DNA from: Sulfuricurvum sp.
GTDB taxonomy: Bacteria; Campylobacterota; Campylobacteria; Campylobacterales; Sulfurimonadaceae
Assembly (NCBI RefSeq): GCF_028681615.1
Contig: NZ_JAQUHV010000010.1
Location: 1 to 64,000 of the forward strand
Direction: 5' to 3'
Length of the DNA stretch: 64,000 nucleotides
Below, one piece after another: positions 36,875 through 47,163 of the stretch. The notes below the pieces were generated by a model. It did not search any database. It was given only the letters and a program-made list of their open reading frames with translations, and was not told the DNA's origin. Within the stretch, counting starts at the first letter, position 1, and every line of letters begins with the position of its first letter. The position numbers were made by a program, and so were the translations under genes.

Positions 36875-38359
36875 ACCCATCACTTTTTCGATCTCTGAGG
36901 GTTTATCATGTATACCGAAACGGTCAATGATGGTTCGGCTCGCTTCGTTTTGACCTACCACTTCGACCTCTTTCCCCTCTTTACGCAGTTTTATCACCGC
37001 TTTATCGAGTGCATACACCGCTGAAATATCCCAAAAATGGGCCCGTGTTACGTCGATAATGACATTTTTTACGTCTTCTTTGTAATCAAACGCATCGGCA
37101 AAACGGTCGGCTGAATTGAAAAATATCTGTCCGATAAATTTATAGACCCGCGTACTGCTGGTCTCTTCATAGGATTTCTCCCAGTACATAAAATGGCTGA
37201 TTTTATTGGCAAAAAAGAGCGATGCAAGCAGCACGCCGCTCAAAACACCATATGCGAGATTATGGGTAAATACGACGACTATAACCGTTGTTAACATCAC
37301 GATATTCGTCGAAAGAGGCAAGGTTTTCAACCCCTTGATCGATGCCCAGTTAAATGTCCCGATCGATACCATGATCATGACTGCAACCAATGCTGCCATC
37401 GGGATAATTTTGATCCAATCGGACATAAATACGACCATAATAAGCAAAAGCACCCCGGCAACAAGGGTCGACAGACGCCCGCGTCCACCGGATTTGATGT
37501 TGATAACCGACTGTCCGATCATACCGCATCCGGCCATCCCTCCGATACACCCCGTAGCAATATTGGCGATCCCCTGCCCTTTGGCTTCGCGGTTCTTATC
37601 GCTGTCGGTATCGGTCATATCATCGACGATAGTGGCCGTCATAAACGATTCCAACAAACCCACTGCGGCCAAAGCTGCCGAATAGGGAAAAACAATCGAT
37701 AGGGTTTCCATAGTAAACGGAACGTCCGGCCATAAAAAGATCGGCAATGTATCGGGTAGCGCCCCCATATCCCCGACCGTTCGTACATCGATCCCCATCG
37801 TTACGACAACGACCGTAAGGACTAAAATCGTGACCAGCGGAGAGGGAATGAGTTCTCCTAGTTTCGGGACATACGGGAAGAGATAGATAATCCCGAGGCC
37901 GGCCGCAGTAAGTGCGTAAACATGCCATGTGACATTCGTGAGCTCAGGCAACTGAGCCATAAAAATCAAAATCGCCAACGCATTGACAAACCCGATCACA
38001 ACGGTTCGGGAGACAAAACTCATGAGTGAGCCCAGTTTCAAATACCCTGCCGCCAACTGAAGCACGCCCGTCATTATCGTAGCAACTAAAAGATACTGCA
38101 AACCGTGATCTCTGACCAGCGTCACCATCAACAGCGCCATCGACCCAGTAGCCGCAGAGATCATCCCTGCACGTCCTCCGACAAAGGCGATGACCGCCGC
38201 GATACAAAATGAGGCATACAACCCCACTTTCGGATCTACTCCTGCAATAATCGAAAAAGCGATCGATTCGGGAATAAGTGCGAGAGCGACGACGATACCG
38301 GCGAGAATATCCCCGCGAATATTGCCGAACCACTCTTGTTTTGATGACATCAATAGCAT
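36866..38359 (-). CDS. SulP-family anion transporter with STAS domain (copy 1)
   Basis: A 497-residue SulP permease. The N-terminal membrane core ([35 protein letters not shown]) is typical, and a C-terminal STAS domain (about 395-490; [23 protein letters not shown]) follows. SulP proteins carry sulfate, bicarbonate or other small anions. The ATG is 5 bases after AAGGA. The gene stands alone. Substrate not decidable here. Confidence 0.9.
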   Translation of the reverse strand: MLLMSSKQEWFGNIRGDILAGIVVALALIPESIAFSIIAGVDPKVGLYASFCIAAVIAFVGGRAGMISAATGSMALLMVTLVRDHGLQYLLVATIMTGVLQLAAGYLKLGSLMSFVSRTVVIGFVNALAILIFMAQLPELTNVTWHVYALTAAGLGIIYLFPYVPKLGELIPSPLVTILVLTVVVVTMGIDVRTVGDMGALPDTLPIFLWPDVPFTMETLSIVFPYSAALAAVGLLESFMTATIVDDMTDTDSDKNREAKGQGIANIATGCIGGMAGCGMIGQSVINIKSGGRGRLSTLVAGVLLLIMVVFMSDWIKIIPMAALVAVMIMVSIGTFNWASIKGLKTLPLSTNIVMLTTVIVVVFTHNLAYGVLSGVLLASLFFANKISHFMYWEKSYEETSSTRVYKFIGQIFFNSADRFADAFDYKEDVKNVIIDVTRAHFWDISAVYALDKAVIKLRKEGKEVEVVGQNEASRTIIDRFGIHDKPSEIEKVMGGH

Positions 38360-38563
38360 TCAAATCCTTATGACAAATACAAAAACTCACAAAAAAGGTG
38401 GGAGAGAGAAGAGAATTTGCAGATATAGATGTAGAAATTCTAACCAAAACGACCTAAACTCGGGGTAAAATTGAAAAATCTTCCTCCTTTAGTACCCATT
38501 TTGGCTTTGAAGTGATAGAATAAATCAATAAGAGAGTTAATTTAATGTTGTAATAAGAGAATA

Positions 38564-39388
38564 ATGAGGTTTTTCCTGCTTTTAGTTTTACCGTGTCTTA
38601 TGTATGGAGGAGAACGGTTGGCATTTTCAGGAGCTACGACCATACAGCCTATTATGGAATACATCGCTCCATATTATGCCAATGAAAATGGTTATACCCT
38701 CTCAATCGAAGGGGGCGGCAGCGATCAGGGGATTAAAAATGTTCTTTCCGGCAAAAGCAACATCGGAATGGTTAATCGTCCGCTTAGCAGCGAAGAAAAA
38801 GCCTCGTTAGACTATACCACTATCGGTTATGATGCAACAGCATTCATCGTCCATAAAAGCAATCCTGTCAATGGAATAACCCGAGGGCAACTGATCGATA
38901 TTTACAAAGGAAAAATCACCAATTGGAAGCAGATTGGAGGAAATGACCGACCCATTATTCTCATATCCAAAAAGCCTGATCGCGGAACAATGCGTATCAT
39001 TGAAGAGGAGACAGGTCTTTTTCATCCGTCCAATCCTAAAAACAAGGATGAAACGAAAAAAATCTCTCGTAATACATGGGATTCAGGATCCAATAATGAT
39101 GCGATTGTTTGGGTCGGCGGGTTGCTTGATGCAATCGGATTTGTCTCGTCAGGAAGTGCTGTCAGTACTATTCAAGACGGCATGCCGATCAAAATTCTTT
39201 CCTATGAAGGTGTAATGCCCAACGAACAAACCATTTTCTCCCACCGTTATCCTATTGTACGGGAGCTGAATATTATTTACACCAAAAACAATCCGAAAGC
39301 CAAAAAATTTGCATCCTTTATCCTCTCTTCGACTGGACAGCAAGCCGTCTCACATACAAACTATATCCGGATAGATCATGGAAAATAA
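38564..39388 (+). CDS. PstS-like periplasmic binding protein coupled to a diguanylate cyclase
   Basis: A 274-residue phosphate-binding-protein-like periplasmic protein with a short signal peptide (MRFFLLLVLPCLMYGG). The family pattern is clear: FSGATTIQPIMEYIAPYY, IEGGGSDQGIKNVLSGKSNIGMVNRPLS, GITRGQLIDIYKGKITNWKQIGG and DSGSNNDA. It lacks pst transport genes nearby. Its stop overlaps the start of the next gene, a membrane GGDEF protein, by 11 bases. This suggests a sensor, not a transporter subunit, for phosphate or a similar oxyanion. Confidence 0.87.
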   Translation: MRFFLLLVLPCLMYGGERLAFSGATTIQPIMEYIAPYYANENGYTLSIEGGGSDQGIKNVLSGKSNIGMVNRPLSSEEKASLDYTTIGYDATAFIVHKSNPVNGITRGQLIDIYKGKITNWKQIGGNDRPIILISKKPDRGTMRIIEEETGLFHPSNPKNKDETKKISRNTWDSGSNNDAIVWVGGLLDAIGFVSSGSAVSTIQDGMPIKILSYEGVMPNEQTIFSHRYPIVRELNIIYTKNNPKAKKFASFILSSTGQQAVSHTNYIRIDHGK

Positions 39389-40841
39389 AAATTTTATTTT
39401 TAAACTGATCGGGGCCAATACCCTTATTATCCTTTTGGTTTTTGGAACGTTCTATACCGTATTTAATTTTTTAAACTTTCAACTTGCCAAGAACACTCAG
39501 CAGCGTCAAAATATGACATCTTTTATTCACTCATGCGATCATGTTTCGGTCAATCTTTATCAATCGGCTATGTTAAACAATCCCGATTATCTCACTGGTG
39601 CGGCACTGTCATCCAATAACGCTTTATATTTTATGCACAATCTCTCCAAAAGTGGATTTGACACCCGTTCGCTGAAACAGAATTATTACGATTTTTTTCG
39701 CCAGACGGTTTTGACAACCTCTTTGGTTCTTGAACACCGACTGGATGAAGCACATGTAGCGGATCATATAAGCCAAAAGAAATATCAAATTCTGCACTCG
39801 GCATTCTTAGAGATGCGAGAAAAAATCAATCAAGAGCAAGAACGGATCATTATGGCAATTAATACCCTAATGGTCTTTTCTGCCATCTTGCTGGTCATCA
39901 TCATTATTGCCAATATTTTGATCCTTTTCCGTTCTTTCAAATCGATACGGGCCAAAGAGAGTGAACGTTCCGAAATGATTGCCGCTTTGGGAGACGGTGT
40001 GTACGGAATCAATGGAGAAGGGAATTGTATTTTTATCAACCGATCGGCACTTGATATGCTCGGATTTTCGGAAGAAGAGGTAATAGGACAAAATCAACAC
40101 CGTTTATTTCATCATCACAGATCCGATGGAACCGTCTATCCGGAAAAAGATTGCCCGATCCACCTCTCAGAACAAGATCGTACAATACGCCATACAGAAG
40201 AGACTTTTATCCGTAAAGACGGCTCACTGTTACCGGTGAGTTTAACGGTTGCCCCACTTGGGACAGATCGATCCATTGTTGTTTTTCAGGACATAACGGT
40301 CCAAAAAGAAGAGCAGGCTCTACTGGATCGTTATGCCAACTACGATGCACTGACCACTTTACCGAATAGAAGACTTTTTACCATATTAGCTGAACAGATG
40401 ATAGCTCAGGCCAATCGTGACAATAAAATTATTTCGATCGGATTTTTGGATTTGGACGGATTTAAGCAGGTCAACGATACATATGGCCATGAAGTCGGAG
40501 ACACTCTTTTACAAGAGGTGGCGAAACGATTTAAATCAACGTTACGCCAATCCGATCTTGTTGCCCGGTTTGGAGGTGATGAATTTGTTGTTCTTCTTAC
40601 TTCAATTAATACAAAAAATGAAGCAGAGCTGTCATTTATGCGGCTTATCAGCCAAGTCTCTGAACCAATCGTTGTCAATGGCATTGCAATCAAAGTTGGA
40701 GTGAGTATTGGCTATACCTTGTATCCGCAAGACAGTGGTGATATTGACCTGCTGATTCGGCATGCTGACATTGCTATGTATGATGCAAAGCAATCCGGAA
40801 AAGGTCGAATTAGACGATATCAAAATCAAGAGATCATCTAA
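39378..40841 (+). CDS. Membrane diguanylate cyclase with PAS domain
   Basis: A 487-residue protein: helices at about 8-32 and 160-185 flank a ~125-residue periplasmic helical domain, then a PAS domain (~195-310; ALGDGVYGINGEGNCIFINRSALDMLGF) and a GGDEF domain with active site RFGGDEFVVLL. It should make c-di-GMP. The start lies inside the PstS-like gene, so the binding protein probably delivers its ligand state to the periplasmic domain. Confidence 0.91.
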   Translation: MENKNFIFKLIGANTLIILLVFGTFYTVFNFLNFQLAKNTQQRQNMTSFIHSCDHVSVNLYQSAMLNNPDYLTGAALSSNNALYFMHNLSKSGFDTRSLKQNYYDFFRQTVLTTSLVLEHRLDEAHVADHISQKKYQILHSAFLEMREKINQEQERIIMAINTLMVFSAILLVIIIIANILILFRSFKSIRAKESERSEMIAALGDGVYGINGEGNCIFINRSALDMLGFSEEEVIGQNQHRLFHHHRSDGTVYPEKDCPIHLSEQDRTIRHTEETFIRKDGSLLPVSLTVAPLGTDRSIVVFQDITVQKEEQALLDRYANYDALTTLPNRRLFTILAEQMIAQANRDNKIISIGFLDLDGFKQVNDTYGHEVGDTLLQEVAKRFKSTLRQSDLVARFGGDEFVVLLTSINTKNEAELSFMRLISQVSEPIVVNGIAIKVGVSIGYTLYPQDSGDIDLLIRHADIAMYDAKQSGKGRIRRYQNQEII

Positions 40842-40861
40842 ATGCAACAGTGCATCCCTCT

Positions 40862-42031
40862 ATGAAAATAGTATCGCTTAATCGTAATATCATCGCCCTG
40901 GGGGCAAACAGTTTCTTCACCGATTTCTCCACAGAGATGATCCTACCTCTTCTGCCAATCTTTTTGGAGCGTTTTTTACATGCGAGCAAAAGTGAAATCG
41001 GTCTGATCGAAGGGACAGCCGAATTCGGAGTCGCGATGCTGATCGCCTTATCGGGCTTCTACTCGGATCGCCTCGGAAAACGCAAAGGGATCACCGTATT
41101 CGGATACGGCATGTCCAACCTCATCAAACCCCTCGCATTTTTTGCGCAGACTGCTACGATGATCGCTATGATCCGTATAGGTGATCGTTTAGCGAAAGGG
41201 GTACGTGTCGCTCCGAGAGATGCCCTCATCAGCGCCTATACCCCTAAAGAGATCAGCGGCTTTGTCTTCGGGTTTCACAAAATGATGGACGGTGCGGGAG
41301 CACTTGCAGGTTCGCTGACCGCGTTTGGCGTCTTATGGTTCTGGGGTGAGAGCGAATCGACATTTCGCAGTGTTTTTGCCATCAGTCTCATACCGGGTCT
41401 TATATCCATGATGATTCTCGTTTTTTTGGTTACCGACGTCCCCTTTACCCCTGCCTCGATCCGCCGGTTCCGTCCTGAGGCACTCCCCACACCGTTTTAT
41501 GTTCTGGTGGGTTTTCAGAGCCTCTTTAGCCTTTTTGCGATGAATTACTCGTTTATGCTTCTCAAAGCAGAAAGTAACGGTATCGCTCTAGTCATGATCC
41601 CCCTCGCCTATTCCCTCTACAATCTCACCCAATCAGCATTAGCCATACCGATCGGAAAAGCAGCCGACCGTTTCGGTAAACCGGCATTGCTCGCATTTAT
41701 CTACCTAGCCTTTGGCTCGGGTGCGCTCGCCATGGCGACAGGCTCGATTTGGGGCGTATGGCTCGGATTCGGGATTTACGGGTTTTTTGCCGGAGGATTT
41801 AATGCACTGGCAAAAGCAATCATCTCAGACACCGCTCCGCAAGAATTAAAAGCAACCGCATACGGTGTCTATTATACGGCAGTCGGCATCATGACATTCA
41901 TCTCTTTGAGCGGGGCAGGATGGTTATGGGATCACTACGGAAGCAATATCCCTTTTATCATCGCATCCTCTTCAGCACTGCTTTTGGCAATTGCCCTTTT
42001 TAGTATGCGTGATCGATTAAACCACTATTAG
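40862..42031 (+). CDS. MFS transporter
   Basis: A 389-residue major facilitator with about 12 helices. The inter-helix motif YSDRLGKRKG is the MFS signature between helices 2 and 3, and it reappears weakly as KAADRFGKPA in the second half. The start is the ATG at 40862; a GTG four codons earlier is possible. No clear ribosome-binding site precedes either, and the gene is 20 bases after the GGDEF gene. Substrate unknown. It converges on the ABC operon with a 4-base overlap. Confidence 0.88.
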   Translation: MKIVSLNRNIIALGANSFFTDFSTEMILPLLPIFLERFLHASKSEIGLIEGTAEFGVAMLIALSGFYSDRLGKRKGITVFGYGMSNLIKPLAFFAQTATMIAMIRIGDRLAKGVRVAPRDALISAYTPKEISGFVFGFHKMMDGAGALAGSLTAFGVLWFWGESESTFRSVFAISLIPGLISMMILVFLVTDVPFTPASIRRFRPEALPTPFYVLVGFQSLFSLFAMNYSFMLLKAESNGIALVMIPLAYSLYNLTQSALAIPIGKAADRFGKPALLAFIYLAFGSGALAMATGSIWGVWLGFGIYGFFAGGFNALAKAIISDTAPQELKATAYGVYYTAVGIMTFISLSGAGWLWDHYGSNIPFIIASSSALLLAIALFSMRDRLNHY

Positions 42032-43110
42032 AACAACCGCCCGATTTTTCGAAAACCGATCAGATACATAATCCCGCTGACCGCAATAACTCCGAGAAAA
42101 TACGGCCATAAATCGATCCACTCCGTCCCGCGGTAAAAAATACTCTCGCTTCCCTCGATGTAGTAACGTAGCGGAGAAATAAGCGATACATACTGCAATA
42201 CCGGATGCATGGCATAAATAGGTGTCCATGCTCCGCTCAAGAAGATAAGCGGCATCATAATAACGATGGAGAGCTGTGCCACCTGCATCACATCACGGGC
42301 TACTGCCGCGATAAACAGACCGATTCCCGAACCGGCAAAAACAAAGAAAAAGCTCAATAATAAAAAGGCACTGAGCGACCCGTTTAACGGCACATTAAAA
42401 ATGCCTAATACAATAAACCCCAAAGAGATCACGATACCGCTCATAACCACAATGATCTGCGAAAACGATTTTGCCAGAATAATGACCTTCGGATTTACCG
42501 GCATGAGAAGCATCAAATCCCACGTCCCCTGCTCTTTTTCACGCACAAATACCACAGCCGTCAATATGATAGAGAGCATCGTTATAATGGAAAGCAATTC
42601 GGTCAGTGCCATGAAGGTATGGTTGTCGGCATTTTGATTGAAAAGTTTATGGGTTACGATATCGACAGGGATGTTTACCTTTGAGATATCCAAAACGATA
42701 TGCTGGAGGTAATTCAGTGTAGTATAGGCCTGTGATGCCGCCGTAGCATCCATTAATATATCGAGCTGTGCCCTTTTGTTTTGGCGCCATTTTTTTTCAA
42801 AATCCTCATCAAATACGAGTCCGACGATGATCTCTTTATCGAAAATAGCACGGCTGAGTTCAGCTTGACTGTTAAAACGGTGCGGTGATAGAAATTCGGG
42901 ACCGTGCAGATGGGTGAGAATCTTTTGGCTTAAACCCCCTGCAGTATCGTCTACATATCCTACGGCTACATTTCTAGGATTAATTTCTATCCCGCTTCCC
43001 GCGATGTATACCTCCATCGTAAACATGTACAACACGACCAAGACAAGCTGCCACGATCGTATAAAACTGATCAGCTCTTTTCCGACGATCGACCAAAATA
43101 TTCGGCTCAT
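42028..43110 (-). CDS. ABC-2 type exporter permease (YbhR/YhhJ-like), second permease
   Basis: A 360-residue ABC-2 permease: N-terminal helix, a ~150-residue periplasmic domain (IEINPRNVAVGYVDDTAGGLSQ) and five C-terminal helices with FVREKEQGTWDLMLLMPVNPKVIILAKS, the typical cytoplasmic loop. It starts inside the end of the first permease gene (4-base overlap). With the double ATPase and HlyD protein it forms a tripartite drug-type exporter. Confidence 0.9.
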   Translation of the reverse strand: MSRIFWSIVGKELISFIRSWQLVLVVLYMFTMEVYIAGSGIEINPRNVAVGYVDDTAGGLSQKILTHLHGPEFLSPHRFNSQAELSRAIFDKEIIVGLVFDEDFEKKWRQNKRAQLDILMDATAASQAYTTLNYLQHIVLDISKVNIPVDIVTHKLFNQNADNHTFMALTELLSIITMLSIILTAVVFVREKEQGTWDLMLLMPVNPKVIILAKSFSQIIVVMSGIVISLGFIVLGIFNVPLNGSLSAFLLLSFFFVFAGSGIGLFIAAVARDVMQVAQLSIVIMMPLIFLSGAWTPIYAMHPVLQYVSLISPLRYYIEGSESIFYRGTEWIDLWPYFLGVIAVSGIMYLIGFRKIGRLF

Positions 43111-44219
43111 TTGATCTCCTTTCGCAGCAAAAGAGTACCGAGGCTCAAAAAAATAATCCCATACAATGCCAAAATCACCAAATAGAGTTGGGTTTTCTCC
43201 GACGCGAGACCTTCACCGACCAAAAAGACATCATAGAGAATATGGTTGTAATACATCACCGGGAAAAGATGGGCTTCATAGCGGGACATCCCGACCATCG
43301 AGGATATCGGCATGATGATCCCTGAATACATAAATCCGGGAATAATCGTCACCATTACCGTTAATACTACGGCAACGATCTGGGTTTTGGTTATAACCGA
43401 AATCAAAATCCCGATCGAAATACTGACGAGGATATAGAGTTCCGAAGCCACCCAATAGATCCAAAAACTCCCCCGAAACGGAACTTCAAAAAGATACAGA
43501 GCCCACAACAACAGAATAAAAATATTGAGAGAATGGAGCAAAAAAACCGGAATCAGTTTTGCGGCTATAAACTCCGCTTTTGAAAGCGGTGATGCATAAA
43601 AATTGAAAATCGTCCCCCTCTCTTTTTCTTTGACGATAAGCAATGCGGCGATGATAGCAGGAGCTACCAGCAGGACTAATCCGATCAGACCCGGAACAAT
43701 GGCATCTTCATCCCGCATAGCCTGATTGAAGAGGGTTCTCTGATTGATCTCAATGGAGCCTTTCGTTGCATTGGGAATCAAGCCTGCCGCCGCATTAAGA
43801 ATCACCCCCTGCACATAGCTCTCTATCGTCGAACCGCGGCTTGGAAAAGCCGCATCGACATAAACTCCGATCTGTGTAGACTGTCCCTTCAACAGCCGTT
43901 TTTCAAAAGAGGCAGGGATAATAATAATCGCATCGCTCTGGGCTTGCTTAATCTTTCTCAGAGCTTCGGATTCATTCATAACGGTTGTTGTCGTATTGAA
44001 ATATTTGGAGTGTTCAAACTTGCTTACCAACAGATTTGAAAGACGGCTTTGATCATTATCGATAATTGCGATCCTCGCATGGGTCACCTCCATCCGTATC
44101 CCGTATCCGAACAACAGCATAAGCATCGTCGGCAAAAGATAAACCATAATAATCAGCCGTGATCGTAGAAGTTCGCTCATCTCTTTGAGGATATAGGCCT
44201 TGAGTATCCCCTTCCTCAT
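43107..44219 (-). CDS. ABC-2 type exporter permease (YbhS-like), first permease
   Basis: A 370-residue ABC-2 permease with the same layout: N-terminal helix (LIIMVYLLPTMLMLLFGYGI), periplasmic domain and C-terminal helices with LIVKEKERGTIFNFYASPLSKAEFIAAKL. It overlaps the ATPase gene by 4 bases and the second permease by 4 bases. The two permeases probably form a heterodimer. Confidence 0.9.
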   Translation of the reverse strand: MRKGILKAYILKEMSELLRSRLIIMVYLLPTMLMLLFGYGIRMEVTHARIAIIDNDQSRLSNLLVSKFEHSKYFNTTTTVMNESEALRKIKQAQSDAIIIIPASFEKRLLKGQSTQIGVYVDAAFPSRGSTIESYVQGVILNAAAGLIPNATKGSIEINQRTLFNQAMRDEDAIVPGLIGLVLLVAPAIIAALLIVKEKERGTIFNFYASPLSKAEFIAAKLIPVFLLHSLNIFILLLWALYLFEVPFRGSFWIYWVASELYILVSISIGILISVITKTQIVAVVLTVMVTIIPGFMYSGIIMPISSMVGMSRYEAHLFPVMYYNHILYDVFLVGEGLASEKTQLYLVILALYGIIFLSLGTLLLRKEIK

Positions 44220-45841
44220 CGGTAATACTCCAAAAAGATCTCTTCAAATGTTTGTGCGTTCGGATGTGCCTCATACAGATTAGCAATCGTATCGTCCGCA
44301 ACTTTGCGCCCGTCACGCATCAGAACGATCCGATCACAAAATTCCGCTTCGCTCATGTAATGCGTCGTAATCAAAATCGCAATTTTCCATTTCTCTTTGA
44401 GTGCTACCAGCAGCTGCCAAAACTGGGCACGCGCTATCGCATCGACTCCCGATGTCGGCTCATCCAAAAACAATATCACCGGTTCATGCAAGAGTGCGGC
44501 TGCAAGTGAGAACCGCTGATTAATCCCCAACGGAAGTTCCGTAGGGATCGCATCCATATACCCTTCAAATCCAAGTTCCGCCGCATACCGGGCTATTCTT
44601 TTGATCGCTGTATCCATCGGAATCTGATGCATAGAAGCAAAATAATGGAGATTCTCCCGCACCGTCATATCGTTATAGAGAGCAAAATGCTGACTCACAT
44701 AGCCGATGGAACTTTTAAGCGCCTGACGATCTTTAGCGGTGGCTATCCGTTTTCCTAATAGACTCAATTCTCCACCGTCAATCGGCAAAAGTCCCAAAAG
44801 CATTTTGATAAAGGTCGTTTTACCGGCTCCGTTGGCACCGAGCAGTCCCAAAATCTCCCCTCTGTTCAGCTGAATATCAACGCCGTCATTGGCGACAAAA
44901 TCGCCGAAGATCTTGCTTAACCCGCGCGCCTCCATTACTACGGAAGAAAAAGTATTATCTCCGTCACGTGGAGTTATTTCGACAGGAGGAAGAAGACGCT
45001 TTTTTTGAAGTGCATTGACAAAGAACAAAGCTTCCAGTGTAGGTTCAGTGTGTTCAGCCGAAAGCGGCTCCAGCGAATAGGTTGTATCGAGGGTACTCAT
45101 CGAATCACTACTCGCAGATGGAGTTAAGGCATACGTCATCTCCCGTACCGATTCGATCAATTCTTTCGCACTTCCCTGAGCGATAATCTCTCCGTTATCA
45201 AACAGCAATACCCGATCCATTTGCGCTGCTTCTTGCATATATGCCGTACTGACAATGGCAATTGTTCCCTCATCACGGCGTATTTGATCGAGGATCTTCC
45301 ATAACTCAATTCGGCTCAGCGGATCGACTCCCGTAGTCGGCTCATCCAAAATCAGAAGTTTCGGACGATGCAGAAGTGTACAGATCAAAGAGAGTTTTTG
45401 CATCATTCCACCGCTCAGGTTGCCGGCTCTTCTGTCGACGAATTTATCCAGACCTGCCATACGAAGCAGTCTGTTTTTATATTCATTAAAACGCTCATCC
45501 TGCTTGATAGAGCGAATATTGGCAAAAAAACTAAGATGTTCATCGACCGTGAGCAGTTCATAAAGCACTAATCCGATCCCCTGAGGCATAAGTCCTATCT
45601 GTGATTTTAGCTTTTCAGCTTCGGAAGGAGAGTGATAAATATGATTTTGGAAGGAGATCTCCCCCTCAAATCGGATCACACCCGCAATAGCGTGCATCAG
45701 TGAACTTTTGCCGGCACCGTCGGCACCGATAAAACCGATAATTTCACCTTCGTTGACGGTTAAGGAAGCGTCTTTGATCGCAATGCGTTTGTTATGCGAG
45801 ACACTCACTTGTCCAAGGTTCAGCATTCCCATCGTCTGCAT
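44216..45841 (-). CDS. Double-ATPase ABC exporter subunit (YbhF-like)
   Basis: A 541-residue protein with two complete ABC ATPase domains. The first has Walker A GADGAGKSS near residue 40 and signature LSGGMMQK. The second has GANGAGKTT near residue 340, with the signature degenerate (LGINQRFSLAA instead of LSGGQ). Walker B is LLILDEPTTGVDP and VILFLDEPTSGVDA. It powers export with the two permeases that follow. It begins 5 bases after the HlyD-like gene. Confidence 0.92.
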   Translation of the reverse strand: MQTMGMLNLGQVSVSHNKRIAIKDASLTVNEGEIIGFIGADGAGKSSLMHAIAGVIRFEGEISFQNHIYHSPSEAEKLKSQIGLMPQGIGLVLYELLTVDEHLSFFANIRSIKQDERFNEYKNRLLRMAGLDKFVDRRAGNLSGGMMQKLSLICTLLHRPKLLILDEPTTGVDPLSRIELWKILDQIRRDEGTIAIVSTAYMQEAAQMDRVLLFDNGEIIAQGSAKELIESVREMTYALTPSASSDSMSTLDTTYSLEPLSAEHTEPTLEALFFVNALQKKRLLPPVEITPRDGDNTFSSVVMEARGLSKIFGDFVANDGVDIQLNRGEILGLLGANGAGKTTFIKMLLGLLPIDGGELSLLGKRIATAKDRQALKSSIGYVSQHFALYNDMTVRENLHYFASMHQIPMDTAIKRIARYAAELGFEGYMDAIPTELPLGINQRFSLAAALLHEPVILFLDEPTSGVDAIARAQFWQLLVALKEKWKIAILITTHYMSEAEFCDRIVLMRDGRKVADDTIANLYEAHPNAQTFEEIFLEYYR

Positions 45842-45846
45842 CCGTG

Positions 45847-47013
45847 TTATTCGGGTACTGCATGCAAGCTCGTAGGCAGCCCTTTACCATCCAATGAGAT
45901 AACACCCACGGCCGGAATCCCTAATTTCAAAAGAGGATCTACGTTTAGAGGCTGCAGATGTACGGCAAAAACCCGCTGGATACGGTCACTCGCTACACTT
46001 ACTTCTTTTGGGGTAAATTCTGCTTTTTGCTCTATCCGAGCCACTTTGGCCGCAATGGCATGATCGGGATCAGAATCTAAAAAGATGACGGCAGGATCAC
46101 CGATTTTAATTTTCCCGTTTTTCAGCGTATCGACAAAAATTTTCAGATAAAGGCTCTTCGGATCAATCAAGGTCGCGACCGCCATTCCCGAACCGATGAC
46201 TTCACCGTTATTGGCAATCTTTTCCATAACAAATCCATCCACCGGAGATCGAAGCTCCATTTCGGAAAGAACGGCATTCATCTGTGTTTGAGAAGCTTTT
46301 AATGCTTTGATCCCCGATTCCGAGGCTTTGATCCCCTCACGCAATGCTGCGATTTTTTGCTGAGCAGCAGAAGCTTCAACCTGATCGCTTTGCGATATAT
46401 CGATCGCTTTACTGAGCTGCTCGCGTTTGTCCATTAACGAAGAAAGCTGGTCTTTATCACCTTGAAGTTTCAACATAACCATTTCGAGCTGATGTTTTTC
46501 AATCAGACGATTGGAAAAAAGATTGTTCAAACGTTCACTGTCCCGCTGATCTTGGGAGACCACACTTTTTTGGGTATTGATCATCGCATCGAGCTCATCC
46601 AGCTGTGATTTTTTTATCGAACTGTTTGCTTTTGCTTTGACCAAAGATTCAGGGAGACTTTTTTCTGCAATGGAGAGTTCGATCTCTCTGGCGGCAAGCT
46701 GCTGTATCAGTGCTTCAATCTGGGCATCAATTTGGGCTTTTTGGGCTTTTTGCTCCGCACTGTCGATAATCGCGATAACGGCTCCTTTTTGTATCGCTTC
46801 GCCCTCATAAATATCCATTTTAGCGATACGACCGGGGTATTTTGCATTCATATTTATCAAATCGCCGTCGATTCGCCCGCTCCCCTGCACCAAATTCTCA
46901 GGAAGTTCTTTGGTATGAAGTTTGAGATAAATCAACACTGCTGCAATGCCAAAAAGGACTGCGGCAGCAACACCCAACCAATATTTTTTAGCGATCTGAA
47001 GCATACTATCCAT
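45847..47013 (-). CDS. HlyD/EmrA-type membrane fusion protein
   Basis: A 388-residue periplasmic adaptor: one N-terminal helix (YWLGVAAAVLFGIAAVLIYLKL), a biotinyl-lipoyl half (GRIAKMDIYEGEAIQKGAVIAIID), a long coiled coil (about 95-260, repeated LEAQ-like heptads) and the second lipoyl half (LRSPVDGFVMEKIANNGEVIGSG). It links the inner-membrane ABC parts to TolC. It is first gene of the four-gene operon and divergent from the tolC-like gene. Confidence 0.92.
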   Translation of the reverse strand: MDSMLQIAKKYWLGVAAAVLFGIAAVLIYLKLHTKELPENLVQGSGRIDGDLINMNAKYPGRIAKMDIYEGEAIQKGAVIAIIDSAEQKAQKAQIDAQIEALIQQLAAREIELSIAEKSLPESLVKAKANSSIKKSQLDELDAMINTQKSVVSQDQRDSERLNNLFSNRLIEKHQLEMVMLKLQGDKDQLSSLMDKREQLSKAIDISQSDQVEASAAQQKIAALREGIKASESGIKALKASQTQMNAVLSEMELRSPVDGFVMEKIANNGEVIGSGMAVATLIDPKSLYLKIFVDTLKNGKIKIGDPAVIFLDSDPDHAIAAKVARIEQKAEFTPKEVSVASDRIQRVFAVHLQPLNVDPLLKLGIPAVGVISLDGKGLPTSLHAVPE

Positions 47014-47042
47014 TTCTCCGATTCGTCTTTTTTTGCTATTAC

Positions 47043-47061
47043 AGTATATTGTAGCTATACT
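47043..47061. promoter_or_regulatory. Inverted repeat between the exporter operon and tolC
   Basis: AGTATA and TATACT, 7 bases apart, lie in the 150-bp divergent gap. A shared operator for exporter and TolC is possible; no regulator gene is adjacent. Weak evidence. Confidence 0.35.
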
Positions 47062-47163
47062 ATATTCTTCTTGCTTAACTAAGAATGAATTAATTTTGTG
47101 GCGAATACAATTGGGTCAAAATGATCTCTTTTCTTTTGTAGTTAAACCAAACAAGGATCTCGT

